Of a stretch of DNA of 49,061 nt, positions 10,131 through 18,476 are shown one piece after another. The DNA is taken from NCBI RefSeq assembly GCF_000308855.1, contig NZ_BAGM01000069.1, forward strand, positions 1-49,061, written 5' to 3'. A program made the translations under genes and the position numbers. This stretch comes from Nocardia veterana NBRC 100344. GTDB taxonomy: Bacteria > Actinomycetota > Actinomycetes > Mycobacteriales > Mycobacteriaceae. The notes beneath the pieces are model-generated. The model was not told where the DNA came from and made no database searches. It was given only the letters and a program-made list of their open reading frames with translations. Numbering within the stretch: the first letter of the stretch is position 1; each line of letters begins with the position of its first letter.

Positions 10131-11290
10131 GCGACGCCGACCGGACCTCGGCGGGCGATGCGCCCGCCGGGGCTGAGCTGCCCACCAAGGCTGAGTTGCC
10201 CACCAAGGCGGAGCTGCCCGGAAGCCAAGCCCTGTCCACGGCTCGCGGCCTGCCCCCGGCGTTGCGCGTGGAGGGACCGCGGTCGCAGGGCGGCGGGCGA
10301 CGCCGGACCATCGATGTGGCGGAGCTGGCAGCGGCGATTCGCGACAACCAGCGCGCCGCGCTCGCCCGTGCGATCACGCTGGTCGAATCGACCCGAGCCG
10401 ATCACCGTGAGGCCGCGCAGCGGCTGCTGCTCGAGCTGACGCCCGAAGCCGGCGCCGCCGAATCCAACCGGGTCGGTATCACCGGCGTTCCGGGCGTGGG
10501 CAAGTCGACGTTCATCGACGCGCTCGGGATGTATCTGATCGGTCAGGGGCATCGGGTCGCGGTGCTGGCGGTCGATCCGTCCTCGACTCGGACCGGTGGC
10601 TCGATTCTCGGCGACAAGACCCGCATGGCCCGGCTGTCGGTCGAGCGCGACGCGTTCATCCGTCCGTCGCCGACCGCGGGCACGCTGGGCGGTGTCGCCA
10701 AGGCGACCCGGGAAACCATCGTGCTGCTCGAGGCCGCGGGTTACGACGTGATCCTGGTGGAGACGGTCGGCGTCGGCCAGTCCGAGGTGACCGTTGCCAA
10801 TATGGTCGATGTGTTCTGCTTTCTCACCCTGGCCCGGACCGGAGATCAGTTGCAGGGCATCAAGAAGGGTGTGCTGGAGCTGGCCGATCTGGTGGCGGTG
10901 AACAAGGCCGACGGCCGCCACGAGGTGGAGGCCCGTGCTGCCGCGCGCGAACTACAGGGTGCGATGCGCTTGATCCATCCGCGCGAATCGCTGTGGCGGC
11001 CACCGGTTCTCACGATGAGCGGCCTCAACGGCACCGGGCTGGACACGTTCTGGGACACCGTGCTCGAACATCGTCGCGTCCTCACCGAGGCGGGGGAGTT
11101 CGCGGAGAAGCGGCGGCGCCAGCAGGTCGACTGGACCTGGACGATGGTGCACGATCAGCTGCTGCGTCGCCTGGCCGAGAGTCCGGGAGTGAAGGCCATT
11201 CGAGCCCAGGTGGAAAAGCAGATCCGCGACGGATCGCTCACCCCGGCCCTGGCGGCCGAGGAACTGTTGCGCGCATTCGACGAGAAGTAG
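10127..11290 (+). CDS. meaB: MeaB/ArgK-type G3E GTPase, chaperone of methylmalonyl-CoA mutase
   Basis: 387 residues. Walker A is [20 protein letters not shown] near residue 120. [39 protein letters not shown] and the NKAD guanine-specificity motif follow. The C-terminal region [16 protein letters not shown] is the family dimerisation arm. MeaB proteins load and protect adenosylcobalamin on the mutase using GTP hydrolysis. Its ATG overlaps the mutB stop. The extra N-terminus is unusual: residues 16-32 repeat AELPTK, encoded by an 18-bp tandem repeat at 10172-10222. Confidence 0.95.
   Translation: MSDADRTSAGDAPAGAELPTKAELPTKAELPGSQALSTARGLPPALRVEGPRSQGGGRRRTIDVAELAAAIRDNQRAALARAITLVESTRADHREAAQRLLLELTPEAGAAESNRVGITGVPGVGKSTFIDALGMYLIGQGHRVAVLAVDPSSTRTGGSILGDKTRMARLSVERDAFIRPSPTAGTLGGVAKATRETIVLLEAAGYDVILVETVGVGQSEVTVANMVDVFCFLTLARTGDQLQGIKKGVLELADLVAVNKADGRHEVEARAAARELQGAMRLIHPRESLWRPPVLTMSGLNGTGLDTFWDTVLEHRRVLTEAGEFAEKRRRQQVDWTWTMVHDQLLRRLAESPGVKAIRAQVEKQIRDGSLTPALAAEELLRAFDEK
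10172..10222 (+). repeat. 18-bp tandem repeat inside meaB
   Basis: The unit GCTGAGCTGCCCACCAAG occurs nearly perfectly twice (10172-10189 and 10190-10207), with a third, partial copy that diverges after GAGCTGCCC. It encodes Ala-Glu-Leu-Pro-Thr-Lys units in the N-terminal extension ahead of the GTPase domain. The unit length is a multiple of three, so gain or loss of copies keeps the frame. Confidence 0.8.
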
Positions 11291-11315
11291 CCCGGGCGAT
11301 CCGAACCTGCCCGGG
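11291..11315. terminator. Bidirectional terminator between meaB and the amidohydrolase gene
   Basis: CCCGGGC (11291-11297) pairs perfectly with GCCCGGG (11309-11315) around an 11-base loop. It sits exactly between two convergent stop codons. Confidence 0.7.
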
Positions 11316-11320
11316 GACTC

Positions 11321-12208
11321 TCAGTTCAGCCGGAACAACCGCGCGGCATTGTCGTGGCAGACCGCCCGCACCCACTCCACACCGAGATCGAGCCGCTCGA
11401 CCGCTTCCAGGGCGTGCGCATAGGAATAGGGGATATTGGGGAAGTCGCTGCCGAACAGAATGCGATCGCCGAGATCGGCCAGTCGCGAATATTCGCTGCG
11501 CGGAAAAGGATTGCGTTCCTCGATGAAATCGGTGAACGACATCGTGGTGTCGAGGTACACGTTGTCGTAGCGCTGCGCCAGATCCAGGAACTCCGAATAT
11601 TCGGGGACCCCCATATGGGCGATGATCAACGTCAACCGTGGAAACCGTTGCAGCAGCGCCGAGATCGGCTCCGGGCCGGTGAACTCGCCCGGCGCCGGGC
11701 CGGAGCCACAATGAATCAGGACCGGAATCCCGGCCTCCGACAGCAGGCCCCAGACGTCGGTCAGAAGCGGATCGCCGGGATGGTAGTCACCCACTTGGAT
11801 ATGGGATTTGAAAATGCGGGCCCCGGATTCGACCGCGGCGCCGACGTAACTTGCGGCGTGGTGCTCCGGATAGAAGGTGGCCGTGTGCAGACAGTCCGGA
11901 GTGTGGGCCGCGAAATCGGCCGCCCATTCGTTGAGCCAGGCCGCCATATCGGGTTTGTGCGGGTAGACCAGCGAGGTGAACGCCCGCACGCCGAAACCGC
12001 GCAGTGTCGCCAGCCGTTCGTGTTCGTCGTCGCGATAGGCGATCGGCCACGGCCGCCCGATCAGCGGGCCCGCGGAATCGAAATACGCCCATACCTTCCG
12101 CAGCACCCGATCCGGCATGAAATGCGTATGCACATCGATGATTCCGGGCAGATCCAGCCGGCTGCGGAACCGCGCGACCGCGGCCCGGTCGCCCTCGTCG
12201 GTGATCAC
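11321..12208 (-). CDS. Amidohydrolase 2 family metal-dependent hydrolase
   Basis: 295 residues. Near the N-terminus GIIDVHTHFMPDRVL supplies the HxH metal-binding pair. LIHCGSGP and LTLIIAHMG supply further histidines, and ILFGSDFPNIPYSY carries the family's catalytic/metal Asp near the C-terminus. This is the amidohydrolase-2 (ACMSD-like) TIM barrel, which acts as hydrolase or decarboxylase on small organic acids. The GTG at 12208 was chosen for AGGAGG 5 bases upstream. It overlaps the nucleoside hydrolase stop by 4 bases (GTGA), so the two are one operon. The substrate is unknown; linkage suggests nucleoside or base breakdown. Confidence 0.85.
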   Translation of the reverse strand: MITDEGDRAAVARFRSRLDLPGIIDVHTHFMPDRVLRKVWAYFDSAGPLIGRPWPIAYRDDEHERLATLRGFGVRAFTSLVYPHKPDMAAWLNEWAADFAAHTPDCLHTATFYPEHHAASYVGAAVESGARIFKSHIQVGDYHPGDPLLTDVWGLLSEAGIPVLIHCGSGPAPGEFTGPEPISALLQRFPRLTLIIAHMGVPEYSEFLDLAQRYDNVYLDTTMSFTDFIEERNPFPRSEYSRLADLGDRILFGSDFPNIPYSYAHALEAVERLDLGVEWVRAVCHDNAARLFRLN

Positions 12209-13257
12209 CGAACCTCCTGTGGCACGGGCGGATACAGCGCCGCCGCGAAATCCCCGATCCGCGCGACCATCCGGTCGAAGAACGCCTCCGGATCGGTCCC
12301 GACCACGATGTCGGCATTGGGCGCACGGCCCCACATCCCGGCCCAGTCGGCGACCGTGGCGCCGCGGGTGATGGTTCCGGTCAGTTCGACGTCGACGGTT
12401 GCCGGCCGCAGTACCGCCAGGCCCGGATCCAGCGCGACCGCGGCCGCGAACGGATCGTGCATATGCGCCAGATAGCCCTGTCCGTAGAACTGGTGGAATT
12501 CGAAGTAGAACCGCACCGCGTCGATCAGGAATCGGACGATGGGGTTGGCGGCGTCGGAACGGGTTCCGGGCGGGTCGGAGGGGTGGGGAACAGCGACCGG
12601 TCCGCTGTGCGCCCGGTCGGCGATGCGACTCAGATGGTGGGGGAACATCTCGATCGATTCGGTCACATCGAGGGCACAGACGATCGGCCGCCGCTCGGGC
12701 GGGGCCGCGGAGAACGCGTCGAAAACCAGTTTCGCCGCTTCCGGATCGACGTGCACGTTCCATTCGTTGGTCGGCGTCGTGTTGCCCGGATGCCGGAAGG
12801 CGCCGCCCATGATCACCAACCGCCGAAGCAGTTGCGGCAGGTGCGGTTCCAGCTCGAGCGCCAGCGCCAGGTTGGTCAGCGGGCCCGTGCACAGCCCGAG
12901 AACCTCACCCGGCCGGGCCCGCACCGTGTCCACCCAGAGCTGGGCGGCGGATCGCCCGGACAACGGACGCGCCGAGGGCGGGAGTTCGGCGTATCCGACG
13001 CCGTGTGGTCCGTGGGTGTCCTCGGTGGTCTGCAGCGGAATCGCCAGTGGTTGCGCCGCGCCGAGCGCCACCTCGATCGCCGGCGCCCGACACAGGTCCA
13101 ACAGGGCCAGATTGTTCGCCGCCACCTGCGCGGTGGCGACGTTGCCGCCGGTCGAGGCGATACCCGCGATCTCGAGCTGCGGATGTGCCAGCAGATACAG
13201 CAGAGCCAGCGAATCGTCGATTCCGGTATCGACGTCCACCATCATCGTCTGCCGCAC
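12205..13257 (-). CDS. Inosine/uridine-preferring nucleoside hydrolase family protein
   Basis: 350 residues. MMVDVDTGIDDSLALLYLLA carries the DxDxxxDD calcium/ribose-binding signature at the N-terminus. Later family elements are LCTGPLTNLALAL, RRLVIMGGAF, TPTNEWNVHVDPEAAKLVF and AHMHDPFAAAVALDP, the last giving the C-terminal calcium-binding Asp. Such enzymes cleave the N-glycosidic bond of nucleosides to ribose and base. The GTG at 13257 gives a short lead-in (VRQT) before the signature; ATG at 13245 or 13242 is also possible and the ribosome site is weak for all. It diverges from an EspR-like regulator, which may control it. Confidence 0.85.
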   Translation of the reverse strand: MRQTMMVDVDTGIDDSLALLYLLAHPQLEIAGIASTGGNVATAQVAANNLALLDLCRAPAIEVALGAAQPLAIPLQTTEDTHGPHGVGYAELPPSARPLSGRSAAQLWVDTVRARPGEVLGLCTGPLTNLALALELEPHLPQLLRRLVIMGGAFRHPGNTTPTNEWNVHVDPEAAKLVFDAFSAAPPERRPIVCALDVTESIEMFPHHLSRIADRAHSGPVAVPHPSDPPGTRSDAANPIVRFLIDAVRFYFEFHQFYGQGYLAHMHDPFAAAVALDPGLAVLRPATVDVELTGTITRGATVADWAGMWGRAPNADIVVGTDPEAFFDRMVARIGDFAAALYPPVPQEVR

Positions 13258-13334
13258 GATGCGAGGGTATCGGCCCGGTTTCGATGCCTTCCGCCCGGCC
13301 TGTCGCCGAGCGGATGGTCCGGGGAGAAGGTAAT

Positions 13335-13348
13335 TTCGAATTGTCGAA
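13335..13348. promoter_or_regulatory. Inverted repeat TTCGA-N4-TCGAA in a divergent promoter
   Basis: A 14-bp dyad in the 139-bp region between the nucleoside hydrolase and EspR-like genes. It lies in a locally A/T-rich patch, about 50 bp from the regulator start. It is a candidate operator for the adjacent helix-turn-helix protein. Confidence 0.4.
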
Positions 13349-13396
13349 TCTGTAGTGGTGGGCCGTCGTGCGGCAGGGCCGCCGAGGTCCGGGGGT

Positions 13397-13816
13397 GTGG
13401 CACCGGTGAAATTCGCCGATCGATTGAACGAAGTCCTCGCGCAGTGGGAGCGCGTGCACGGCATGCGGATGTCCAACCGCGCCTTGGCATTCCGGGTGAC
13501 GCAGGCCGGCCACCCGGTATCGGCGACCTATCTGTCGCAGCTGCGCTCGGGCAACCGCGACAACCCGTCGCCGGCGCTGGTCGAAACGGTCGCTCGTGTC
13601 CTGGGGGTGGAGCTCACCCGGTTCAGCGACGGGGGTGCGCGTGATCCGGTGCCCGGCGACGATGCGGTGTCGGCGGCGGTGGACGACCCCGGGCTGCGGC
13701 GGTTGCTGACCACCGCGGCCGGGTTGTCGGGTTCGTCGATCGAATTGCTGTCGGATCTGGCGGGCAAGTTCCGCGTCGCGGAGGGGCTCGCTCCGGGCTC
13801 GACAGCCGAACTCTGA
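13397..13816 (+). CDS. EspR-like XRE-family DNA-binding protein
   Basis: 139 residues. The N-terminal helix-turn-helix contains VSATYLSQLRSGNRDNPSPA, nearly the same as the recognition helix of mycobacterial EspR (SAPYLSQLRSGNRTNPS). The preceding KFADRLNEVLAQW aligns with EspR's FAARLNRLF start. The C-terminal part (LLTTAAGLSGSSIELLSDLA followed by GKFRVAEGL) corresponds to EspR's dimerisation helices. EspR-type proteins act as nucleoid-associated regulators that bridge distant sites. Starts at GTG 13397 or GTG 13406 both fit; an upstream start at 13355 would add a non-conserved Arg/Gly tail. It diverges from the nucleoside hydrolase operon and converges with the FAD monooxygenase 8 bases away. 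Confidence 0.82.
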   Translation: MAPVKFADRLNEVLAQWERVHGMRMSNRALAFRVTQAGHPVSATYLSQLRSGNRDNPSPALVETVARVLGVELTRFSDGGARDPVPGDDAVSAAVDDPGLRRLLTTAAGLSGSSIELLSDLAGKFRVAEGLAPGSTAEL

Positions 13817-13824
13817 CCCGGCCG

Positions 13825-15066
13825 TCAGCGGGCTGTCGGTGCGGCCGCCGGATAGGTCGGAAGTTCGTACTCGTCGGTCCGGCCGAAGAACAGCTTCATC
13901 GTCACCGGGCGCATCGGCTTCGACATCATGACGCGGTTGGCCGTGCGGCGCAGCGCGGTGCCGAATGCGTTGGGCGACAGCATCATCTCGATGCCACCGC
14001 CGGGCAGCTGCTTGGCCTTGTCGACGAACGGGGTGACCTTCTCCTCGTACCGCCGCAGCGCGGCCGGCACGTCGCCGGGATCGGCCGCCAGTTCCCCGGC
14101 GAGGATATACGCGCCGACGAGGGCCATCGCCGTCCCCATTCCGGTCATCGGGGAACCGCAGTACCCGGCGTCACCGACCAGGGTTACCCGACCGGCGGTC
14201 AGGGTCGGCATATCGATGCGCGCGAGTTCGTCGAAGTAGAAATCGTCGGCCCGCGACATGGCGGCCAGAACGGCGGGCGCGTGCCACTGCGGGCGGTGGC
14301 CGATCTTCTCGCGGATCAGTTGCCGCTGCGCGTCGATGTCGCGGTGCAGCGCCGGATCGGGGGACCCGAGCAGGGTCAGGACGGCCTTGGCGGTGGCCGG
14401 ATCGCGGTCGGGGCGGATGCCGACCGCGGCGGAGGGGAGTAGCTGCAGGGCGAACCAGCCCGGGGTGACGCCCTCCGGTGTGGGCATGGTGAAGAAGGAG
14501 GCATAGCCGCCCAGGAAGGTGCTGAACCGTTCTTCCGGACCGAAGGCGAGTCGTCGCGTCGCGGAGTGCACGCCGTCGGCGCCGACGACGAGGTCGAAGC
14601 GCTCGCTGCGTCCGGAGGAGAAGGTCACCGTGACGCCGTCGTCGGTCCGGTCCAGGGACTCGATCCGGTCGCCGTAGCGGTAGGTGCATTCGCCACCGGC
14701 CTCGGCGATGGCGTCGAGCAGGACCTGATTCAGATCGCCGCGGGTGATCTCGATATCGGCTACCGGACCCTTGCCCTCGAAATGCTCCATCGCCATCTCG
14801 GCATAGGTTCGGCCCTTGGGATCGATGTAGGAGATCCCGAGCTCTTCGAGCTGGTATGCGGCGATGCCCGGCATCAGTCCCATCCGCTCGGCGACCTCGC
14901 GACTGGGACCGCGCAGGTCGACGGCCTGCCCACCGGGGCGCGGCGCAGCCGCGCGCTCGACGACGGTGACCCGGATCCCGGACCGAAGCAGTTGCAGGGC
15001 AACAGCATTGCCGGCGATGCCGCCGCCGGAGACGAGGACGTGCAGCGGGCTGGAGGCGGTGTTCAT
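13825..15066 (-). CDS. FAD-dependent monooxygenase (PHBH/TetX-like)
   Basis: 413 residues. The Rossmann motif VSGGGIAGNAVALQLLRSGI starts near residue 11 and ends in VTVVERAA. The DG motif is in FDLVVGADGVHSATRRLAFG, and the GD motif in VTLVGDAGYCGSPMTGMGTA. These three define class A flavoprotein hydroxylases, which use NAD(P)H and O2 to oxidise an aromatic or related substrate. The ATG at 15066 follows AGGGA. It diverges from a TetR gene across a 101-bp region with strong palindromes, the classic arrangement of a substrate-inducible detoxification pair. The substrate is unknown; anhydrotetracycline-like or other polycyclic compounds are possible. Confidence 0.88.
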   Translation of the reverse strand: MNTASSPLHVLVSGGGIAGNAVALQLLRSGIRVTVVERAAAPRPGGQAVDLRGPSREVAERMGLMPGIAAYQLEELGISYIDPKGRTYAEMAMEHFEGKGPVADIEITRGDLNQVLLDAIAEAGGECTYRYGDRIESLDRTDDGVTVTFSSGRSERFDLVVGADGVHSATRRLAFGPEERFSTFLGGYASFFTMPTPEGVTPGWFALQLLPSAAVGIRPDRDPATAKAVLTLLGSPDPALHRDIDAQRQLIREKIGHRPQWHAPAVLAAMSRADDFYFDELARIDMPTLTAGRVTLVGDAGYCGSPMTGMGTAMALVGAYILAGELAADPGDVPAALRRYEEKVTPFVDKAKQLPGGGIEMMLSPNAFGTALRRTANRVMMSKPMRPVTMKLFFGRTDEYELPTYPAAAPTAR

Positions 15067-15094
15067 GACGCGTTCCCTATCGGTTGGTTCGAAC

Positions 15095-15151
15095 GTCTTA
15101 GACAAATGTGCCATATGGCTGGCACGCTTGTCTAGTACAAATGTCTTAGAC
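15095..15151. promoter_or_regulatory. TetR operator cluster between monooxygenase and regulator
   Basis: A 36-bp inverted repeat spans 15099-15134: TAGACAA-N2-GTGCCA faces TGGCAC-N2-TTGTCTA across 6 bases, 13 of 15 arm positions matching. The 9-bp near-palindrome GTCTTAGAC occurs at 15095-15103 and again at 15143-15151, flanked by AACGT on the outer side in both copies, in mirror orientation. The set probably binds the adjacent TetR protein at two overlapping levels. Confidence 0.65.
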
Positions 15152-15167
15152 GTTGTAGCCTGGGGCT

Positions 15168-15740
15168 ATGGGTAATCGAGAGGATCTGTTGGCGGGGGCG
15201 AAGCAGGCGATTTTGGAACGCGGACTGGCCAAGGTGACCGCCCGGGACATCGCGGGGGCGGCCGGGGTCAGCCTCGCCGCCATCGGTTATCACTTCGGCA
15301 GTAAGGAACGTTTGATCGCCGAGGCCATCGCGGAGGCGACCGGTGACGAGATCGGCCAGGGCATGGAGGCGGCCATCCGGGATGCGGGGGAGGGGCGGTC
15401 ACTGCCCGAGTCGGTGGCGGCCACCTGGAACGGCATGCTCGACGTCATCCAGAATCATCCCGACGAGCTGATCCTGAGCTTCGAGAATGGGGTGCGCGTC
15501 GCCCGGTCGCCGGAATCGCAGCAATACTTCTCCGAGGCGACCGAGGAGGTCTACACCGCGCTGTTGGAGCCGCTGCGTGCGGTCCATCCGGAATTGTCGG
15601 CTGCCGACGCGCGGGCGGTCGCCAAGGTCTATTTTGCGCTCTTCCAGGGAATGGCGTTGCAGTGGCTGATCGCGCCGGCCGCCGAGCCGGTCACCGGTGA
15701 CGATGTGATGCGCGCCGTCCGCGCGATGGCGGGAAAGTAG
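15168..15740 (+). CDS. TetR-family regulator of the divergent monooxygenase
   Basis: 190 residues. The N-terminal HTH reads DLLAGAKQAILERGLAKVTA followed by RDIAGAAGVSLAAIGYHFGSKERLIAEAI, with the typical TetR recognition helix (SLAAIGYHFGSKE). The C-terminal ligand domain ends VYFALFQGMALQWLI, common in regulators of small hydrophobic ligands. Its 17-bp spacing from the palindromes suggests it represses both itself and the monooxygenase. The ATG is preceded only by GGGGCT. Confidence 0.88.
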   Translation: MGNREDLLAGAKQAILERGLAKVTARDIAGAAGVSLAAIGYHFGSKERLIAEAIAEATGDEIGQGMEAAIRDAGEGRSLPESVAATWNGMLDVIQNHPDELILSFENGVRVARSPESQQYFSEATEEVYTALLEPLRAVHPELSAADARAVAKVYFALFQGMALQWLIAPAAEPVTGDDVMRAVRAMAGK

Positions 15741-15770
15741 TGGCGTTCGTGGCGAGTGTGTGATGCCGGG

Positions 15771-16151
15771 CTACTGGGCGACCGTTTCGCCGGGGCGATA
15801 CCGCTGTTTCCGGATCCACACGAGCCCGACCCACGACACCGCCACCACCACGACGACGAGTACGCGCACGAGATCGAGAGCGCTGCGCGGGTACAGCACG
15901 CCGGTGATGTAGTAGTCGATGAAGCCCGTCGAGGGCAGCCCGGCCTCGCCGGCGCGCTCACGCGCCCACGTCTCGAGGTGGGTCAACGGGCATTCGAAGC
16001 CGAACAGGACCGTACCGAAACCCCAAGCGACGGCCGCGATATGGGTCCAGATCGTCCACCGCCAGCGCCACGCGAGAAATCCGCCGACCACCAGGTAGGC
16101 GATGAAGAGGAAATGCACACCCGCGGTGGCATCCGCCAGCAGCCGGTACAT
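15771..16151 (-). CDS. DUF2784 family membrane protein
   Basis: 126 residues with four hydrophobic segments. MYRLLADATAGVHFLFIAYL followed by VVGGFLAWRW, then FECPLTHLETWARERAG and GFIDYYITGVLYP, match the conserved DUF2784 pattern (FxxxGCPLTxxExxLR...GFxxHYxxxxxYP). The family is found across bacteria with no assigned biochemistry. ATG 16151 was chosen; GTG 16154 directly before it is equally possible. Transcription would start near the A/T-rich repeat at 16274-16310. Confidence 0.75.
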   Translation of the reverse strand: MYRLLADATAGVHFLFIAYLVVGGFLAWRWRWTIWTHIAAVAWGFGTVLFGFECPLTHLETWARERAGEAGLPSTGFIDYYITGVLYPRSALDLVRVLVVVVVAVSWVGLVWIRKQRYRPGETVAQ

Positions 16152-16273
16152 CACGCCATCCAGACTAGGTCGATCTGTCTCGCGGCGCGCGATATTCCGA
16201 AGGGCGCGAACGATTGTCGTGGGCTCGCCGGTCTTCGTCGGCAGCCCACGGGCACGGACCAGAGCGTTACCAA

Positions 16274-16310
16274 TACCGTTACGCACATATGCGCATTGAA
16301 ATATGTAAGC
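16274..16310 (+). repeat. 37-bp dispersed A/T-rich element, copy 1
   Basis: Matches the element at 18639-18675 at 30 of 37 positions with no gaps. Both carry TACCG, TACG, the core ATATGCGCAT and AAATAT in the same order. This copy also forms the dyad CATAT-N10-ATATG. It lies 123 bp upstream of the DUF2784 start. An operator for an ArsR-like or other regulator, or a relic of a mobile repeat, are both possible. Confidence 0.55.
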
Positions 16311-16391
16311 GCACCGTGTCGACCCGATGGTCTCGGGAACTACCGAGACCCGGTGAGCACAGGAGGGGAAGGCGCTGTTACCGGTGTGCCC

Positions 16392-16440
16392 GGTCCGGCC
16401 GGTCGGTGCGCGACCCGGTCGGGCCGGACCCCGCTGGGCG
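16392..16440 (-). terminator. Nested hairpin after the erythromycin-esterase-like gene
   Basis: GGTCCGGCC (16392-16400) pairs perfectly with GGCCGGACC (16432-16440), enclosing a second GGTC/GACC stem. It lies just past the minus-strand stop at 16448. The remaining part of this 296-bp gap holds the 37-bp element and no gene. Confidence 0.6.
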
Positions 16441-16447
16441 CGGCCGA

Positions 16448-17665
16448 TCACCAGTAGCGATGCTGCTTTCCATCCGTGTCGGTGAGGAAGACGACGGCGT
16501 CGGCGCCGTGGAGATCCGCCTCGGCCAAGGGGATGTGCCCGCGCACGAAGGGGGCGTCGGCGGGCAGCGGCGTGGGCAAGGCGGCGCGTAACACCGCCGC
16601 CGGGAAGAGCGTGCGCCGCATCGTGGCTCGTGCCAGCTCCCCCTGAAGCGTGCCGGGTGTGCTGCGGGGACTGCCGTCCGTCGCCACGAACAGGTAACCC
16701 TCGCCGAGCGCCAGTGCGACCAGAGCTCCGGCGTTACCCCAGACGGGGGCGTCCAGCTCGGCGGGCGTCAGCGGAGGCATTCGCCGCAAATGTGCATTGT
16801 GTGCAAAAACCAAGGTGGGGCCGCGGTCCTTCTCCTGCGCCGCGATGGCGAGCAGATTCTCGGCCATCATCTCCGACCGCAGGGCGGACAGTTCGGTGAT
16901 GCGGTCGCCGGTGGGCCGGGCCATCGCGGCGTGGTAGCGCAACAGGCCTTGGGCGGTGCGCGCGTGGGCCAGGGCCCGCTCGTGCGCGGCCGGATCGGTG
17001 GGGCGCAGGGCCGGTGCCGCCCGCCGCACCACGCTGGTCAGGTCGTCGGCGGCGATGCGCAGATCGCGCACCCGCTCGGAAGCCCCGATGGACGCAGCCG
17101 GTTCGTACATGGCCTGCGGGTCGGTCCAAGCGTCCTCGTCGCCGAGTAATGCCTCCAAGTCGCGGGCCGTGTCGGGGCGCCAAGACTGGGGCAGGTAGCC
17201 GATGACGGCGGACAACGCCTGTCGAGGGCTGGGGGCGGCCGAGAATTCCACCGGCGCGTCGAACCCGTGAAAGCGGACCCGGTCCTGCGGTGCCAGACCG
17301 GCGTTGTGTCCGCGGAGCCATTCCACGAGTTCGCGATTGCCCGGGATCGCCCCGAAGCCGTGGCTGAATCCGGTGGCGAGCACGGCGTCGAGGTCGACCG
17401 CTGCTCCGGCGATGTACTCGTCGACCAGAGCTGCCGCGAAGAGATCGATCTCCAAGGCGATCGATCGGAAGCCGCGGGCGACGAGTTCTGCGAACAGTTC
17501 GTTGCGTAACCGCGGGAACGCCGCCACACCATGGGTCGGCTCGCCCAGAGCGAACAGCGCCGGAGGTTCGGTGCGTCCGGCGAGCAGTTCGCCGACCGCC
17601 CGACCCAGGTCGGTGCGGTCCGCAAGCGGGCTGCCGAGATCGCGCAAATCTGTGCCGATGGACAT
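16448..17665 (-). CDS. Erythromycin esterase family protein
   Basis: 405 residues. LFALGEPTHGVAAFPRLRNE holds the Glu-x-x-His pair typical of the EreA/EreB-ChaN-like fold. SIALEIDLFAAALVDEYIAG and LVFAHNAHLRRMPP give the second conserved acidic strand and the HNxH motif. Members include macrolide-lactone hydrolases, but most environmental homologues have unknown substrates, so macrolide resistance is only a possibility. It diverges from a MerR-type regulator across a 112-bp region with a MerR-like dyad. A drug- or ligand-inducible pair is the natural reading. Confidence 0.82.
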   Translation of the reverse strand: MSIGTDLRDLGSPLADRTDLGRAVGELLAGRTEPPALFALGEPTHGVAAFPRLRNELFAELVARGFRSIALEIDLFAAALVDEYIAGAAVDLDAVLATGFSHGFGAIPGNRELVEWLRGHNAGLAPQDRVRFHGFDAPVEFSAAPSPRQALSAVIGYLPQSWRPDTARDLEALLGDEDAWTDPQAMYEPAASIGASERVRDLRIAADDLTSVVRRAAPALRPTDPAAHERALAHARTAQGLLRYHAAMARPTGDRITELSALRSEMMAENLLAIAAQEKDRGPTLVFAHNAHLRRMPPLTPAELDAPVWGNAGALVALALGEGYLFVATDGSPRSTPGTLQGELARATMRRTLFPAAVLRAALPTPLPADAPFVRGHIPLAEADLHGADAVVFLTDTDGKQHRYW

Positions 17666-17690
17666 GAGAAACCCTTTCGAAGAACGGTGC

Positions 17691-17726
17691 CTTCGACGCT
17701 ATCGTTGAAGTTTCGAGTGAAGCTTC
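17691..17726. promoter_or_regulatory. MerR-type dyads in the divergent promoter
   Basis: Two overlapping dyads are seen: CTTCGAC-N6-GTTGAAG (17691-17710), and GAAG-N2-TC-N4-GA-N2-CTTC (17707-17726). They sit between the esterase-like gene and the MerR gene. The second has the 20-bp spacing expected of a MerR-family operator lying between -35 and -10 elements. Confidence 0.5.
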
Positions 17727-17777
17727 TGCAGCAATGACCTGCTCGAACTCCGAAAAAGCCTCAAAGAGGAGTGAAGT

Positions 17778-18476
17778 CTGCGGCCCATCGATCTCGCCCG
17801 CGAGCACGGCCTGTCCGCCCAGGCGATCCGCAACTACGACGAGGCGGGCATCCTCCCGCCGGCCGAACGCAGCGACTCCGGCTACCGGCGCTACACCGCG
17901 CTGCATGCCGAGGCGCTGCGCGCCTTCCTGGCACTGCGCCGCGGCCACGGCCATCAGCGAGCGGCGGAGATTCTGCGAGCGATCAATCGCGGTGATGCCG
18001 AATCCGCCTACCGGCTGATCGATACATCGCATGCCGAACTGGTCGCCGAGCGCAGAACCAGGGCCGAGGTCGCCTCGGCGTTGCAGACCCTGTCCACCAC
18101 CGCACCGCCCGCGATACCCGGCCGGGCGCTGACCGTCGGGGAACTCGCGCGCCGGCTGGGCCTGCATCCGGCGACGTTGCGCACCTGGGAATCCGAGGGT
18201 CTGCTACGTCCCGAGCGCGACCGGGCGGGATACCGCAGCTACGGTCCGGAGGCTGTGCGCGCGGCCGAGATCGCGCGACAGCTGCGCCGCGGCGGTTACC
18301 CGCTGCGGCGAATCGCACGGTTTCTCGAGACCCTGCACGGGGCAGGGGGCGCGGACGCCCTACGCGTATTCCTCGACGCTTGGCAGGCACGGCTGGGGGA
18401 GCGCAGCCGCGCGCTGCTGTCCGGAGCCGGCGCGCTGGATTCCTATCTCGCCTCACGGGAGTCGGCGGAACGATAA
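17778..18476 (+). CDS. MerR-family regulator with two tandem HTH domains (TioE-like), CTG start
   Basis: 232 residues if translation starts at CTG 17778. The first MerR HTH reads RPIDLAREHGLSAQAIRNYD followed by EAGILPPAERSDSGYRRYT. The second starts near residue 118: LTVGELARRLGLHPATLRTW followed by ESEGLLRPERDRAGYRSYG. Each has the wing YRxY of the family. The frame is closed upstream by TGA at 17772, and no ATG, GTG or TTG lies before the first HTH. The CTG follows AGAGGAG with 6-base spacing, and the family normally begins with Met or Val immediately before RP(I/V)DLAREHG. So a CTG start, a mutated start or a small frameshift must be invoked. A GTG at 17771 is in the wrong frame. It probably controls the divergent esterase-like gene. 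Confidence 0.75.
   Translation: MRPIDLAREHGLSAQAIRNYDEAGILPPAERSDSGYRRYTALHAEALRAFLALRRGHGHQRAAEILRAINRGDAESAYRLIDTSHAELVAERRTRAEVASALQTLSTTAPPAIPGRALTVGELARRLGLHPATLRTWESEGLLRPERDRAGYRSYGPEAVRAAEIARQLRRGGYPLRRIARFLETLHGAGGADALRVFLDAWQARLGERSRALLSGAGALDSYLASRESAER

Noticed and set aside
16448..17665. Assigning macrolide resistance to the erythromycin-esterase-like gene
   Set aside because: Only the fold-level motifs are visible; most family members have unknown substrates.
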